Positions 36,322 through 48,652 of a stretch of DNA of 64,000 nucleotides are shown in pieces; position 1 is the first letter of the stretch, and every line of letters begins with the position of its first letter. This stretch comes from Antrodiella citrinella. Lineage: Eukaryota > Basidiomycota > Agaricomycetes > Polyporales > Steccherinaceae. Both the position numbers and the translations under genes were made by a program. The notes under the pieces were generated by a model. It searched no databases, was not told the DNA's origin, and was given only the letters and a program-made list of their open reading frames with translations. The stretch lies in contig SGPM01000018.1 in NCBI GenBank assembly GCA_004802725.1, positions 1 through 64,000 of the forward strand. Direction: 5' to 3'.

Positions 36322-39300
36322 TGTCACGACCGAGTACGCATGTGAAGAAACCTACGGGAGGCCGACCTGTCCCAAAACGCCTTTTCTCTTTCGATTCTCT
36401 GAGGAAGGAGAAATCTTCCAGTGATGGGGAAGGTGTGACGCCCGCCAACGGCTCTTCGCTGAGATTGGTAGAGAAGGCAGTGTCGGAGGTTGCAGAGGAC
36501 CCTTTTGCCACTGCAGAGGCTTGGACAGAGAAGCCCCTGGTTGCCTCTCCAACGGCCAATACGGATGATGTACCTGCTAAAGAGAAGGGTCGCAAAAGGC
36601 ATCCTGCGAAACCGGTACCGTTGAATCTGGAGGCAGATAGCAGGAAGGACATCCTCACAGCATTGGACGATGCAACGGCATTTCCTCCCTCCCCTGGACG
36701 ACGCCGCTGGGAGACCCTTCGTCATCACGTTGTACCCGTGTCTAGTGGCGCGGAAACGCCGCCGAGACCATCCTCTCCGTTCGACCCGGCTGTCCAAGCT
36801 CGACCTACCACTCCAAAAGGATATCGCTTCGGGCAGAAGCGACATGTACGCCAGATAGTAGAGGAAGCTCGTGCCGTCGATGAACACCGCAAGTTTGCCG
36901 ATGACCTCTTACGCGCATGCTGGGTTGTGCGCTTCGGTGATGTTCCTTTGGCAGGAAAGTGTGAGAGGGACCCGTCGCAAGGTACGATTGGGTCAGCGGT
37001 ACATTTGCCCTTCATGCCATCTTCAGCCTCGTTGCCCATGTCCTCCAGCTCCAGTGTCCTCAGTCTGCAGATGTCTTACAAGGCCAACAACGTGCCGAAG
37101 AGGCCTCCTTCCATTAGTTCTATGGCTTTGACGAACAATGCAGTAGCCTCTGTAACTCAAATCGCCAGGGCCCTGACATCGACGACTTCAAGCAATCGAC
37201 CACGACAACTACCTCATGAGCATCTGATTTGGTCGGCCTTACTGGTTCCTTTCTTCACCCCCCATAATACGGAGCAAGCTGAAGCAGAGCGAGGAACTGC
37301 CGTGGAAACCTTTCAGATGGCAATCAAGATGTGGAAATCACAGTCGGGCGAGGTGAGTTTGCGTGCATTTCGTATTCAAATGATTTTGATTATTCTCTCC
37401 AGACCACGCTAGATCGCTGCATATGGTGTTGTAAGGCAGCTGTTGTCGCATCCAGTCACCGCGCAAGAATCATAGGAACTCTTTCGTATCTCTTATTTTC
37501 CAAAGACCAGCCCTTTTTCGCAGATTCTCCAGTTCTCCTCCAAACCCTGTTACAAGCGTTGATCTCACTCCTAGCTGATTTAGCTGGCCTACCCGACACG
37601 GCCAGCGACATCAAACAGATAACAAGCTACATCTCTGTCATTCGCGGTGCAGATATTACGCAACTCTCCAAAGATAGGATTGAGAAGGAGTATGGCGTGC
37701 GAGTCGGGAAGAGGGACCAGGATACTGATATACGAGCGGCCGTGATTTCGGAGGCAATCGTGAAATCTCTCGAGTCCGGCCATGAAAATCGACGTCGTTG
37801 GGTCTTACATCACTTTCTTGAGGTACGGACTGGGATTCACTCGGCGTTTTCTATGCTGAAGGATTTTACTATAGGAACACTGGCCGACACCAGAACCGAG
37901 CCTCACACTCACGACACTCCTGGCGTGCATACATTGGCGAAAGCTCAAGACCTTCATTTCTGCTACCCTTTCCTTGCTCTCTGCTTCGTCTGAAAATGCA
38001 GAAATGGACGGCGAGACTATCATCCGGTTGTTTCGCTCCCGTATTCTCCCAGAAGTAGAAGCAATGCGAACAGATGATGCGGCAGAGATTCAAACTCAAA
38101 TCATCCGACTTGTCTTTGAGTTACTCTGCGTTCAGAACAGCGACGAGCGCGAGTATGTCCTGATGCATTTCTGCGACTGGTACCAGAACAAGAAGGATTG
38201 GAAGGAGAGTATACATTCCACTTTAGCGCAGTTTGTGAGTCGCTGTCTTTCTCTTGTCATCTTACACACTACTGATTCTCGAGCAGATCAAGTCAGCAGA
38301 ATGGCCCAAGATACTTCATATGATACCTATCGTGACGAATGAACTTCCTGGTGATGTTCAGTTGCCCCTCATCTCCCATATTATGCCTCTGTTATATGAG
38401 GTAAGCTTTTTTCGAGTCTCAGCTGGTGCATGCCCTGCTAACCTTCGAACAGAGACTAGTCTCAGACCCACCGAGTCCATCTCAAGGCGCCCCTCGTCTG
38501 ACCGCGTTCTTCAACAACGTATCGAAGGCCTTCCCTAAAGTTTTTTACAAGCCGCTATTTTCATGTGCCGCAGCTGCCAAGGAAATGACGATCGTTAATC
38601 AGCTCCTCGTGCTGAATGCCATCTCGCAGTTTATTCCAGATCTGTGGACGAGAGACCCAGAGATGATTTCCTTTGCTTTAACGAGTGGCGGTTCCTCTAT
38701 CAGCCAAAATCAGAACCAGAGTCTGGGTTCGGTCGGCGAAGGGCAGTCGTGGGGAAAAACTCGTATCGGACAAAGTGCACTCCTTGTAGAGGTCATACAT
38801 CGCTTGGCATCCATTCGCAGTACGAAAGACATGGCACAGGTCAGGAACATCTTGTTGGTTGATCTTTTTCGGAACTAACCAGGGCTTCTAGCTTGTCAGC
38901 GCAACGAAGTTCGCCACGGCTCTTGAAGCTCGTTTAGGCCCATCACTCGTGTCGAAGGTAGTTGTTATAGTCCTGTGCATACCTTACGCTAAACATACTG
39001 CAGGAGCAAATCGCCCTCATACCTGATTCTCAACGAATCTTGTTTTGCGGCTTGTTTGTCGAAATCAGGCTGCTCACACGATCTCTGAAGCCGTAAGTTT
39101 TGAGACGTTCATATCAGTAACCTGAAGTCATGATTTTATCAGGGCTGTTTGGCTCCCGTCTGTAGTGACGTGGTTCACCCAGTGGCACGTGGAGGAAACG
39201 GACGAGAATCGGACTATCACTCTCGCAGACGGTCGTGAGGATCTGCCAAACGTCTTCAATAAGCTACTAGCCGTCTATACACAAGCACAAGATTCTTCAC

Positions 39301-42300
39301 GGAGCTCATCCAAGGTATGTTCGTCCTGTGTAACACCATCGCGATCTTCTAATCAAGATCATGAACGTTTAGCGAAGCACTTTGGTGCTTTCTCCCCAAC
39401 TAAACAGACCCACTGTTTCGAAGACAGCTAGTGAAGGCAAAGTCAAATCCCATGTACCTGCTGCGTTTGAGGAGCAGTTGGGTCGCTTGAGTTTACTCGC
39501 GCGGACATTGAGATCGACCATACTTGAGTTGCTAGTCTGCGTCTCGGGATTACTCTCTACAGAGGATTACATTCGTCTTTCGCCTCATCTGTGGAGTCAG
39601 TGCATGGACGACATTGAGCCCAGAATCATCGCTCCTGTACGTCGATCCCAATCGTTATGCCAGACCCCGCTAAGTTGTCTATAGACATGCTTTTTAGTGA
39701 TGCAATGCGCGGAGAAAGGGCCAAGGGAGTTCACTGAATTATTAGAGAATGATCTCTCCAGGTCCGTCCACTTGCCTGTGTACGATTCGGAATTCTTATC
39801 CCCGGAACAGTGCAGATACCATTGTGCGCCACCGCACAGTGCTAAGAGTCAGCAAGCTCTCCAGCTGGCGCTATCAAATGCTATCACAGGAAGTCATTCT
39901 CGACCGTTCACATCGACGTCCTTTCAAGCTGGCCCGCCCTCCCATCCTGTTCGTGGCTACGGACATCGGCTCCTCTTTGTTTGTGTATGAAGAAGTTGAC
40001 GACGAGTGGAAGGATAGTCATGGCCACGTTCTTCCTTTGGAGCTCAGAAGGCGATTGTCCGAGATCGGGTGGGCTCAGGAAGATCGCATTGTCGATCAGA
40101 AGACCGAATGGATCCGCACTCCTATGTCCCTCATACCAACTCTTCAGCTGGACAAGATGGACAATAGTCATGTCGACGCCTTCAAGGATGTTGAATCAGG
40201 GAGCCCGACTCATAGTCCAGAGCCCAGTCCGACCAAAGCCTCTTCCCGAGGTGATACCACTTTGACGAGGCAGGACACAAACAGCAGCGGACGTGCGGGT
40301 ATCAGACGACGTCCTGTGTTCGTGATGACTCTGATTTCCCTCTTTCCCCGACTCACCTCTATGTTGTTGGATCGCGACTTCGGCGTTGCCAGTGCTGCAT
40401 TGGATCTCGTTATCGACTTCATGCGCGACGACCCAACTCTACTTGCTCGTGCGGTGTTTAATTTGCTGGCCAGCGACGAAGAGGGACTATCCATGGCGAT
40501 CACTACACTTCGTGCATTCCTGCATGCTCGACATGCATTGCCACCTGCAATGGCCCATCACGTTCTCAATCATCTTACGGGATTCTTGAAGTCGTCCATG
40601 AAACATGCGGTTGGAACTGCAATGCCTTTACAAAGCTACGCGTACAGTATGCCCATAATCGCCAACTTGATCACTCAAGTCAACAACCTCTCCATGCGCG
40701 AAATTCGGCGAGCGAAGATTGATATGTTCCTCACACCTACTGGTTCATTATGGTTCCCTCCTTCCGCACCTATGGGTGCTCAATTTCCTCGATCTCTGAG
40801 AGGCACGAACAATCCATTTGGGTCGCTTCCTCCAGACCTTGTCTGGATCACTCTTATCCGGACATCTCAGAACAGAGTATTCCTCAGTATGCTGAAACGC
40901 GACCCCCAGGAGTTGAAGAGCATTCGGAAACACATGACGAGACTCATCTTGCCTTCACTGGATGACGTTGATGACAGCTCTCCTATCACGATGTCCGAGT
41001 TGCTCCCTCAACAGCACGAGCTCAGTCTGGAGACCAGGACGTCGTTGGATCAGACTCTCAACATCCTGTCGCTCACGCTAGCGCGTAGCTATCTTCTCCT
41101 CTTATGCCAGGTGTTCCAGACGATGTCTAGACATCTGAATGATCGGAGCGAGCTAGCCATTCTCATGGACGGTATCAGCCGTATACTGATTCACCATGGT
41201 CGGGACATTAACATTGTCGCTCACTGCATGCTAGGTCTGCCCTTGTCCTAAATTACCCTATTCCTCTTACTCACGATTCTTTTATAGCCTTTATGATTGC
41301 AAGCACTCGGTTCCGACGACTCTTTACGTCGGGTGGTGGTTACACTCTCTTCATGCCTGCCGTGATCAAAGTCTACGTCGAAGCGGAGGGAAACACTGGG
41401 ATACGAGCTGCCATTGAATACGCAATCAACCGCTTCTATGCACTGCACGAGGATGCTTTCGTTTTCCAAGCCTTCGACGTCATCTCTAATGTTGTCAGTA
41501 TGCCAAGTATCGATGGACCTTGGGTTGCGAGTGGAGTGTACGCCCTGTTCTCATCGCTCAGACATAGCATTCCTCCGACCGCACCCGACGCTGCTGGTAT
41601 CCAAGGCATGAACAAAGACCAGGAGAAGGAGGCTCTTATGATCACAATGGTGGAGCAAGTTCCTCAGACCTTCCTAACATCTTTCAAACGCAGCGGAAAT
41701 AAACAGGAAAAAGGCCAGAATCCTCAGAACTCTGTTAACGTTCCTATTCCGGAGGAGTACGAAGGTCGACGTCTCAGCATGGATAACCTCAATCGTCTGT
41801 TCTTGACTGTGATTGCGCACAATCCTGGTATTCAACGCGCGGAGAACTTCCTCAGAGTATTGCGCCTTCTTGCACCACACTTCTATCATGCATCCAACTC
41901 AGCTCGCACTGTTCTGCGAGACGGCATCGTTGCACTTGCCAACATTCTGCTCTCTAAGTCAGGCGGAAAGTCCAAGCCGTCTGGGGACAACGCTTCCCAG
42001 CCCCAGCCTTTGGACAATCTCAGCCTCGAGACTCTCAATGAGGGCATGAATCAAATGGCTGCTCAGCCTACCCAAGGCGCAGCAGTACCGAGTGATGTCC
42101 TCGCTATGCGTCTGGATTACCTATCCCTGGTGGTCGCGTACAGTAAAGCAGGCGGCTTGTTCAGTCATCATGCATCTCAGCGCATTCTCGAAGTCGTCAA
42201 ATCAGTCCTTAAGGATCCACGTATGAGCTCGGCTCAAGTCTCGACTTTCGCCACAGAGTACGCACGGAGTATTCTTATTAGAAACCCACTTCCTCCAGTC

Positions 42301-43959
42301 AAGCAAGTCAACACTGTTCTGATCGATCTTGCGCCCATCGTTAGTGCTTACTTTGGGTCTGTGGATTTCTCCGGACTCTACGACGTGGTGGCAGAATTGG
42401 CCAGCAACAGCGTGTTTGCTACCGAAGCTAGTTTCGCGACACTTGTGGTCACACAGTACTGCCGTTATGGTCTGGATGCATGCGAAGTAGCGGCTTCGGA
42501 GAACCTCCTGTTTCGCTTGGATATTCGCGGCTCTCTACTCAATCTTATCGACCGCGCGGTCTCGATGGTGTCAGTCAATGTCATCGCGGAGATTGAGACC
42601 AGAACACCAAGCAGGGACCTCCTCGCCGGCATTGTTCTACCGTTCGCACTTCGACTGAAGACGACGGAGGAAGTCACTACTGCGAGTCAATACACAGATG
42701 TTTGGCGAAAGGAGGCTCACTCCAAGGCCTGGGTGCGTCTCCTGACGTACATCCTGGGCATCATTCAAAGCGCAGAAGACACAAGAGAAGCAACAAGGAC
42801 CTCTCGTAAATCGTCGTCTGATCGCCGGAAGTCCGCAGAGAGTGACAAAGTGGATCTGCCTGCGGTGATGACTCTCACCATGGCCCTGCAAGTCCTCAAA
42901 GTCATCGTGATTCGGGCTGAAGACGATATTTCCTCTACTATGCCTGGCATCTGGGCACGTCTGGGAACAGTTCTGGGATCGGTCTTGTCGGACGGTAATG
43001 CATCTTTCGGCCTGAAGACCTTCTACGACTACTCCGAACCCAATTCCCCTTCGTACTCCCCCAGGACAAGCACATTCTCCTCACAGCCGAGATTGAACTT
43101 CCCATCCAGTGCGTCTATGCACCACCGGCGTCCCCTTTCTCCTCCCAGAATGATCGATTACTTGGTATGGTCATTCATTCAATGGTTGTGGTTGCGACGC
43201 AATCCTCTCATCATCCAAATGCGCATATTCGTGCAGGAGCGAATAGCAACTCTCGCTCAAGAGCTTTCCCGGGGAAACACAGTAAGCAGTGCCAGTGCGC
43301 TGAGGTCTCGGCGGATTTCTGCGGTGTTTTCCAAGCCGCGACGAAGCATGATGGTACCTAGCGCGCCGTCTTCCGCAGCATCTACTCCTCGGAATTCCAT
43401 GTTCTTGAGCAGTTCCATGTCCTTCCCCCTTCCCACCGATTTCAGCTCGTCTTCGTTGTCTCCATTCCAGCAAGATAATGCTCGGCAGCCAGGCTATGCC
43501 CGCCTCACGAGCCCCAATTCTCCGTCCCAGGATGCCCAGGAGCTCACCGTTCCCAGGATCGTGCACTTGGGACCTGTCAACATCTCATCTACTAGCAGGC
43601 CTGGAGGGACGCAAGCGCAGATGTGGAGTGTACGCGCTATGGCTAAGGAGATGATGATTACGTCTCCCATGCTGGTTAGGGCTACATATCGACGCATCCG
43701 TCTGGTGCAGCATCTCATGGGCTTTAGAGACCTCTTGCCGTTAGGCGACGACGGAAGCCCATTTGGAGAGGACGATCATCCCGAGTCTGAGGTCAAGGCT
43801 TGGACAAAGCGAGACGCGCTGGAGGCTGTCATGCAGGAGACGAGGGATCTCTTGGACGAGTTCCGGGACAATTATGATGATGTCGGAGATGAGAGCGCGG
43901 TCATGGTGGATTCGGAGGAGACCCTCTTGCAGATGCAAGAATTCGGCTCGGGTTTGTAG
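36321..43959 (+). CDS. Very large helical-repeat (HEAT/ARM-like) protein, UNC80-like candidate
   Basis: One gene of about a dozen exons encodes a protein of more than 2,000 residues. The start is ATG 36321 (MSRPSTHVKKPTGGRPVPKR). The N-terminal 200 residues are Ser/Pro-rich; then come helical blocks such as FADDLLRACWVVRFGDVPL and HEHLIWSALLVPFFTPHN. Introns are clear near 37352, 37822, 38235, 38400, 38840 and 41237. The last exon (41291-43959) is one 888-codon frame with YLVWSFIQWLWLRRNPL, a second Ser/Pro-rich stretch and RATYRRIRLVQHLMGFRDLL, ending MQEFGSGL. There are no transmembrane helices or catalytic motifs. The layout reminds me of fungal proteins carrying the UNC80 C-terminal domain, relatives of the NALCN-channel subunit (fungal counterpart Cch1). 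I cannot confirm this by eye; a generic scaffold is the alternative. Confidence 0.55.
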
Positions 43960-44206
43960 TCATTGCCAATCATGTTTCATTTCATTCCTTCTCCCCTTCT
44001 GCTATCGTTCGTTATCGTCGTCCTCTAGATTATAGGATGTAATATCACCGCATAGTATCTATATGTTTCCGTTTTCTCATTCCTCTCGTCGGTCTTGGCT
44101 CTTTCACACAATAGTATTATTATGACCTGCAAATGTACCCAGCATAGAGAGCACTATACTAGATAATGTTCTAGTCCATTCATGGGGTATTCAACATAGT
44201 GTCCTC

Positions 44207-45977
44207 TCAAAAGAGCACTCCAAAAATCCCTAAGAAAACCACGAACGCGACGGTACTTCTGATCCCCCAGACGCCTCCAAGTTCCATGAGGGATCCAGCA
44301 GCGTTGATGGTCGTGGCGTTGGAGAAATTGATCTGGGGAGTGAACGCGGACGCGTTCGTGCTGTAGACGTACGAGGTCACACCGGCAGCGGGAGGTACGG
44401 GGTCCTCGCAGGTGATGTTAATGGACTGGACGAGGGCGTAGAAGTGTCCTGAAGGCGAATATTGAGTTCGTGACCAAAATGCCATAGAAAGAATATAGAT
44501 GAGCATACCGGCAGCGACGTAGTCAGGATCTTGCCAGTTAATCATGCCACCGGCCCAAGCAACGGTACCCGCTGCAGAGCTGTTGATACCAGCAGGCCAG
44601 ATACTGAATTGAATCCTGCTCGGGGTGTTCGGGTAGCGTACGACACCGTCGGGACCTTTGGTGTCGGATGCTTGGAGCGTACGAACGGCTGTGCCATCAA
44701 TCGACCAAGTGAGTGAATCGGGTTTCCAGTCGATCTATCAGAAAAAACGCAGTATAAGACCAATCAGAATTAATAACTGATATGTTGAGCTTACAGTGTA
44801 GTCGTGGTAGTTGGAGAAGGTGTCGGTGAGACCGCCAGTTGTTTCACCGTTGGTGGGTTCAGCTATGACAACACCTCAGCACTCGATTGACGCAAGCTGC
44901 CCAGGGAGACACTTACCGACAAGTCCTTGCCAGAAGTAGTTGCTTTGGCCTGCAGTAGTATTGGCACCAGGGAACTCCCAGTCGATCTCATCCTTGATAT
45001 CGGACATAGTAATGAAAGCCGTAACAACACCGGCCCAACGACCGGTCTTGACTGTCCACGACAGGTTCTCTTAGTACATGCGGTCATTCAAAGTGGGACG
45101 AGTCACTTACCACGTGCAGTGATCTGGCCGTAGTGAACGTAACGGGTCGAACTCATAAGCGTACCACCATTCGTTTCGGTCAGAAGCATGGCCAGTTCGC
45201 CGCCGGAGCTGTTAGTGTTGATGACATTGCCTTTGTCGACGGTCCAGTCGTAAGCGGATACATTTCCTCCGAAGTATGTTCCGTTAGAAAGAACACGAGA
45301 GAGATCGGGGAACGTGAACTGTAGCATTTGAATCAGTAACAAAGAATTTGAAGAGTTCACAAATAAGCTTACATTGGCGTTCTGGCAAACAGGTTCGGGC
45401 ATGCATGAAGTCAACGTGTTAGATGAGAGAGGGTCGCAACCTCCAAGACAGAACTAGCAAACCGTCAGCATATACCACAATGAGAACTAGCTAACCGAAC
45501 TCACACTTCCTGTGCCACAGAAACCATATTCACCTATGATTGAAAATAATGTTCGTTAATGACTGAGTCTTGAACGGTAACCACCATAAATCCTCCGCAT
45601 CCTGCTCCATGTAATACGCATCTTCCAACGCTCGCTCCCAACGCAGCCTTTGGAACAACGGGTGAGCCTTGCACAGGCGGTGCAGCTCTCGCGACACTGA
45701 TCCATAGCGACCAGCCCATCCAAGGGCCCCTTCGTTGACACACATTCCACCTGTTACGAAGTATTATTGATACGCAAAACAAAAGACGTACTACAGCATG
45801 GAGTCGCAGAAGGGCATGGAGAGGTGACGTTACTACGCAGATCAAAGTAGTAAGTGAGCCACAGCGCACGTCGAATGACGACAACGAACCAACGTACCAG
45901 GTAGCACCCTGCGCAACTACCGATGAGACTGAGGCCAAAAGGGGTATAAAAGCCAGCAAAAATTTCCTGTCCAGCAT
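44207..45977 (-). CDS. CRH-type GH16 cell-wall transglycosidase, GPI-anchored
   Basis: Crh/Utr2 enzymes link chitin to beta-glucan at the cell surface. Start ATG 45977 gives a signal peptide (MLDRKFLLAFIPLLASVSSV). A Cys-rich module follows (CPSATPCCS, GEYGFCGTGS, CLGGCDPLSS), then PEPVCQNAN, the GH16 domain with FTFPDLSRVL and TRYVHYGQITARGK. The active-site motif is DEIDWEFPG (Glu nucleophile and acid/base), then NYHDYTIDWKPDSLTW and FSIWPAGI. The C-terminus NAAGSLMELGG plus a hydrophobic tail (VAFVVFLGIFGVLF) is a GPI-attachment signal; stop TGA is at 44207-44209. Roughly 250 bp (45538-45787) inside the Cys-rich module do not fit the family and may be a long intron. Introns elsewhere are about 50-60 nt. 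Confidence 0.85.
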
Positions 45978-47136
45978 GTTGTGTTTGTACAGCGAGGTCT
46001 TTGTTCCAAGGTACCGGATTCAAGTCGAGTCTGGATGGCCGGTAAAGCAAGCAGAGAGCGTGCGTATATGTGCGTTCACGAAGACGTGTAAAGACGGTGG
46101 AAGAGAGAGAGAGAGTCGACGTCGGAACTCCGTAGTGATATCTGAAATGAAAGAGGTTGAGCTGGCCGTTGCTCCTGTCTCAAAGAACAAAGTTGAAAAT
46201 AACCGGGCCGACGGGTGATCCGCTCGATTTGGTGTAACTTTAACTTTAAGAACCTGAGTCAAGCGTCTGACTCCGACGCTATTCTGACAATGTATTCGAG
46301 CCTGACACACAGAAACATACAATTACACGGGTAGCATTATCCGTAGCGAGTGAGGCGGACGACATTGCAACGGAACGATAAAAGAGCAAAGGACTTTCTC
46401 GTTTGAGTTCGTATTCTCTTGTCAACATGTGCTACACGGCGTGCAGGCTGTGCAGCATGCGCAGTCGATATAACCATAGCCAACAGTTGGACAAAAGTCG
46501 GATACAATTTTTCGTTTCCCCCAAAATTGTTTCGGGGTTGCCTTAACCCCGGAGGACAAAAGGTAAACTTGTCACTATCGACATTCGACTTTTCTCCCGA
46601 GGTTTATTCCTGCACGCCGTGTAGCTACGGCCTCAAACCTCCGCAACAATAAGCCACTGCCATGAGTGCAGACTAGAACTCATCGAGGAAGATGTTTTGC
46701 ACATGGCGGAGCAGGAAAGCGTGGACCCCACGACAATAGAATGCTAGACGACAAAGAGCTCGATCGAGGATTTGAAGCCGTTCACGAAATCGTAGGCGTG
46801 TTCGAAAAAAAATCAGTAGTACATAGTCGGCTGTGGGTGGAGCTCGGTATAAAGCTAGCCGGAGCACCATTTACAAGAGATGTCGACTAAGATATGCCTG
46901 TGCTGCGCAATTATCTTGTCAGTGGCGTCCTAATCCCACCTATTCCCGTCAGCCGACAACTACACCACTATTTTCGGACACGCCTACCATTTCGTGAACG
47001 GCTGTAGATAGCATTGACACGTCTTTCGTCACGATGCGTGACTTGCTTCTACACATGCCGTCGTATAGCGGACTGTTGGTAAACATGAGATACAACTCCG
47101 AAACGATGGTGATGGCGAGCTTCACATACTACAAAA
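45978..47136. other. Intergenic with MITE copy 2
   Basis: 1.16 kb with no convincing gene. It contains the promoter of the CRH gene at the left end and the MITE copy at 46775-47004. A plus-strand frame at 46419-46652 (from an ATG near 46428) has no family resemblance. Confidence 0.45.
46775..47004. mobile_element. MITE copy 2, diverged
   Basis: This 230-bp element matches the copy at 11288-11501 along its length. The terminal inverted repeats AGCCGTTCACGAAATCG...TAGGCGTG and the reverse at 46970-47004 correspond to those of copy 1, with the shared internal words TGCGCAA and AGTGGCGTCC. The right TA flank (47005-47006) is intact; the left flank is TG and the first base is A instead of C, so the left end has mutated. 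No coding capacity. Confidence 0.78.
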
Positions 47137-48140
47137 TTACTTCGATGTAAACAGCTGAAACTCCCAAGGCAAATGCTGGTCTGGTCCAGGGCCAACCTCC
47201 GAGAACCAGATCCTCCTCAGCCTACANGTGGCGTACACCTTGACATACGATACATGCGAGTAGGTCCCACCAGGTACCTGCGCTGCTGGACTTTGCGGCG
47301 CACGTCGGCGCCTGGACAACTTCGATCCGATCTCTTCATCGGAATTGTCCCCGTCCTCGTCCTCGTCCGCACCAGTCTCAGCCAACGCTTGAGACGTAAA
47401 ATATGGCAGGAATGATGGAAGGTGCAGCGTGATCGTGTTCCACGTTGTCAGCAAGTGTGCCGACGTCGCGGGGAACGCGAGTGGCAGATGCAACAGCGGC
47501 GGCACATGGCCCAGCCTCAGCTTCGGCTCTCTCTGCAATAACAAAATGACAAAGAACGCGTATCAGCAGCTTGTTCCTCGACAACGTAGCATGAGTCCAG
47601 ACAAGCAGTCTTACATGTCGCCATAACCTCCGGACAGCCGGAACAACCCAGGGGCGTGCTCTCAACGTAGCGGGACGAAAAACATCAACAGTGCAAGGAA
47701 ATGGACAGCACCTGGAACGTTGAACATCGCACAACACCTTCCCTGTTCGACCTGTCCACTATCCCCACCTCAAACGACCACTCGCGACCCATGTTCCTGG
47801 CTTGGAAGTGGACCCATGGGTGCTTCAATCCCAAATGCGTATCGTCTTGCGGACATCGTATGTACGTAGTGCGCAATGTGGGAGATTGCAGATGCAAGAC
47901 AGCGTGATGAAGACGATATCCCTCCACATTCTCGCACTCCTCATCTTGCACGATCCTAAGAGGCGATACGAGAGACCGGGGTGGCGCTGGTGTTGGAAGT
48001 GCGGTTGAGTCCTTTAGCAGAGAGATGAAAGAGTCCGAAGGCAAATTGGGGTCAAATTTCGCAGCAAACAGATCTAGTGGGTTGCTACCTGTCGAAGAGA
48101 ATAGAGAGACTATGCTTGGTTGAACAGCGGAAGAAAACAT
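47137..48140 (-). CDS. CFAP20/CFA20-domain protein (former DUF667)
   Basis: CFAP20 is a small inner-junction protein of ciliary doublet microtubules. The start ATG 48140 gives MFSSAVQPSIVSLFSSTGS, parallel to the family N-terminus, then NPLDLFAAKF and an insertion. The core reads TTYIRCPQDD, LGLKHPWVHFQARNMGREW, SFEVGIVDRSNREG and VVRCSTFQ. After one or two introns (47537-47711; a small middle exon is possible) comes REPKLRLGHVPPLLHLPL, TTWNTITLHLPSFLPYF, an acidic insertion (GADEDEDGDNSDEE), then HVSYVKVYATCRLRRIWFSE. It ends FQLFTSK with TAA at 47137-47139. An undetermined base near 47226 falls on the third position of a Thr codon. Length about 260-280 residues against about 190 in animals; the extra residues are in loops. 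Confidence 0.8.
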
Positions 48141-48652
48141 ACTCGAGGGTTTGGCGCAAGCGTATAGGCGCCAAAGAAAGCGTCGGTGTTACTTTATTTA
48201 GATATCTGGCGCGCCCTCGGTCGTCGAGGCGTCCGAGCCCCAAGACTCATTCATAATAAGTACCGTGCAACGACGTGCACGAACAATCATTTGATTTGAT
48301 TTTCGCTAATGAAACACAGAGTAGGAACAAATGGTAGCGAAGCAGACTGAAAGAAAATATGGCGCTTCGGGAGGAGATGGATATCGCGTATAGAGTACTA
48401 TGATTGGTGTCCATCAACGTCATGCCTCGAGCAGAGAAGTGCAGGAAGACTCACTTAAAAGGCGTGATAACAAGTCAACCAAATGATGACGAAGGATGGA
48501 TAGCTGTAAGAGGAGCTTTCTAAAGTATTCGAGAGACGAAGAGCTGAATACTGAATTGAGACATTGCGAACGTTGCGCTTTTGAGGGCATATTTGACTGC
48601 AGCTGCATCAGAGCGATAGCGAGAGCGTCGGGATCGGTGCGAGGCGAAAGCA
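48141..48652. other. Intergenic between CFA20 gene and RRM gene
   Basis: Both neighbours are on the minus strand, so this is the CFA20 promoter and the 3' untranslated region of the RRM gene. Open frames at 48420-48722 are antisense or 3' extensions without family resemblance. Confidence 0.45.

Noticed and set aside
46419..46652. 78-codon plus-strand open frame upstream of the MITE
   Set aside because: No resemblance to a known protein and no splice structure; within a gene-poor, repeat-bearing interval.
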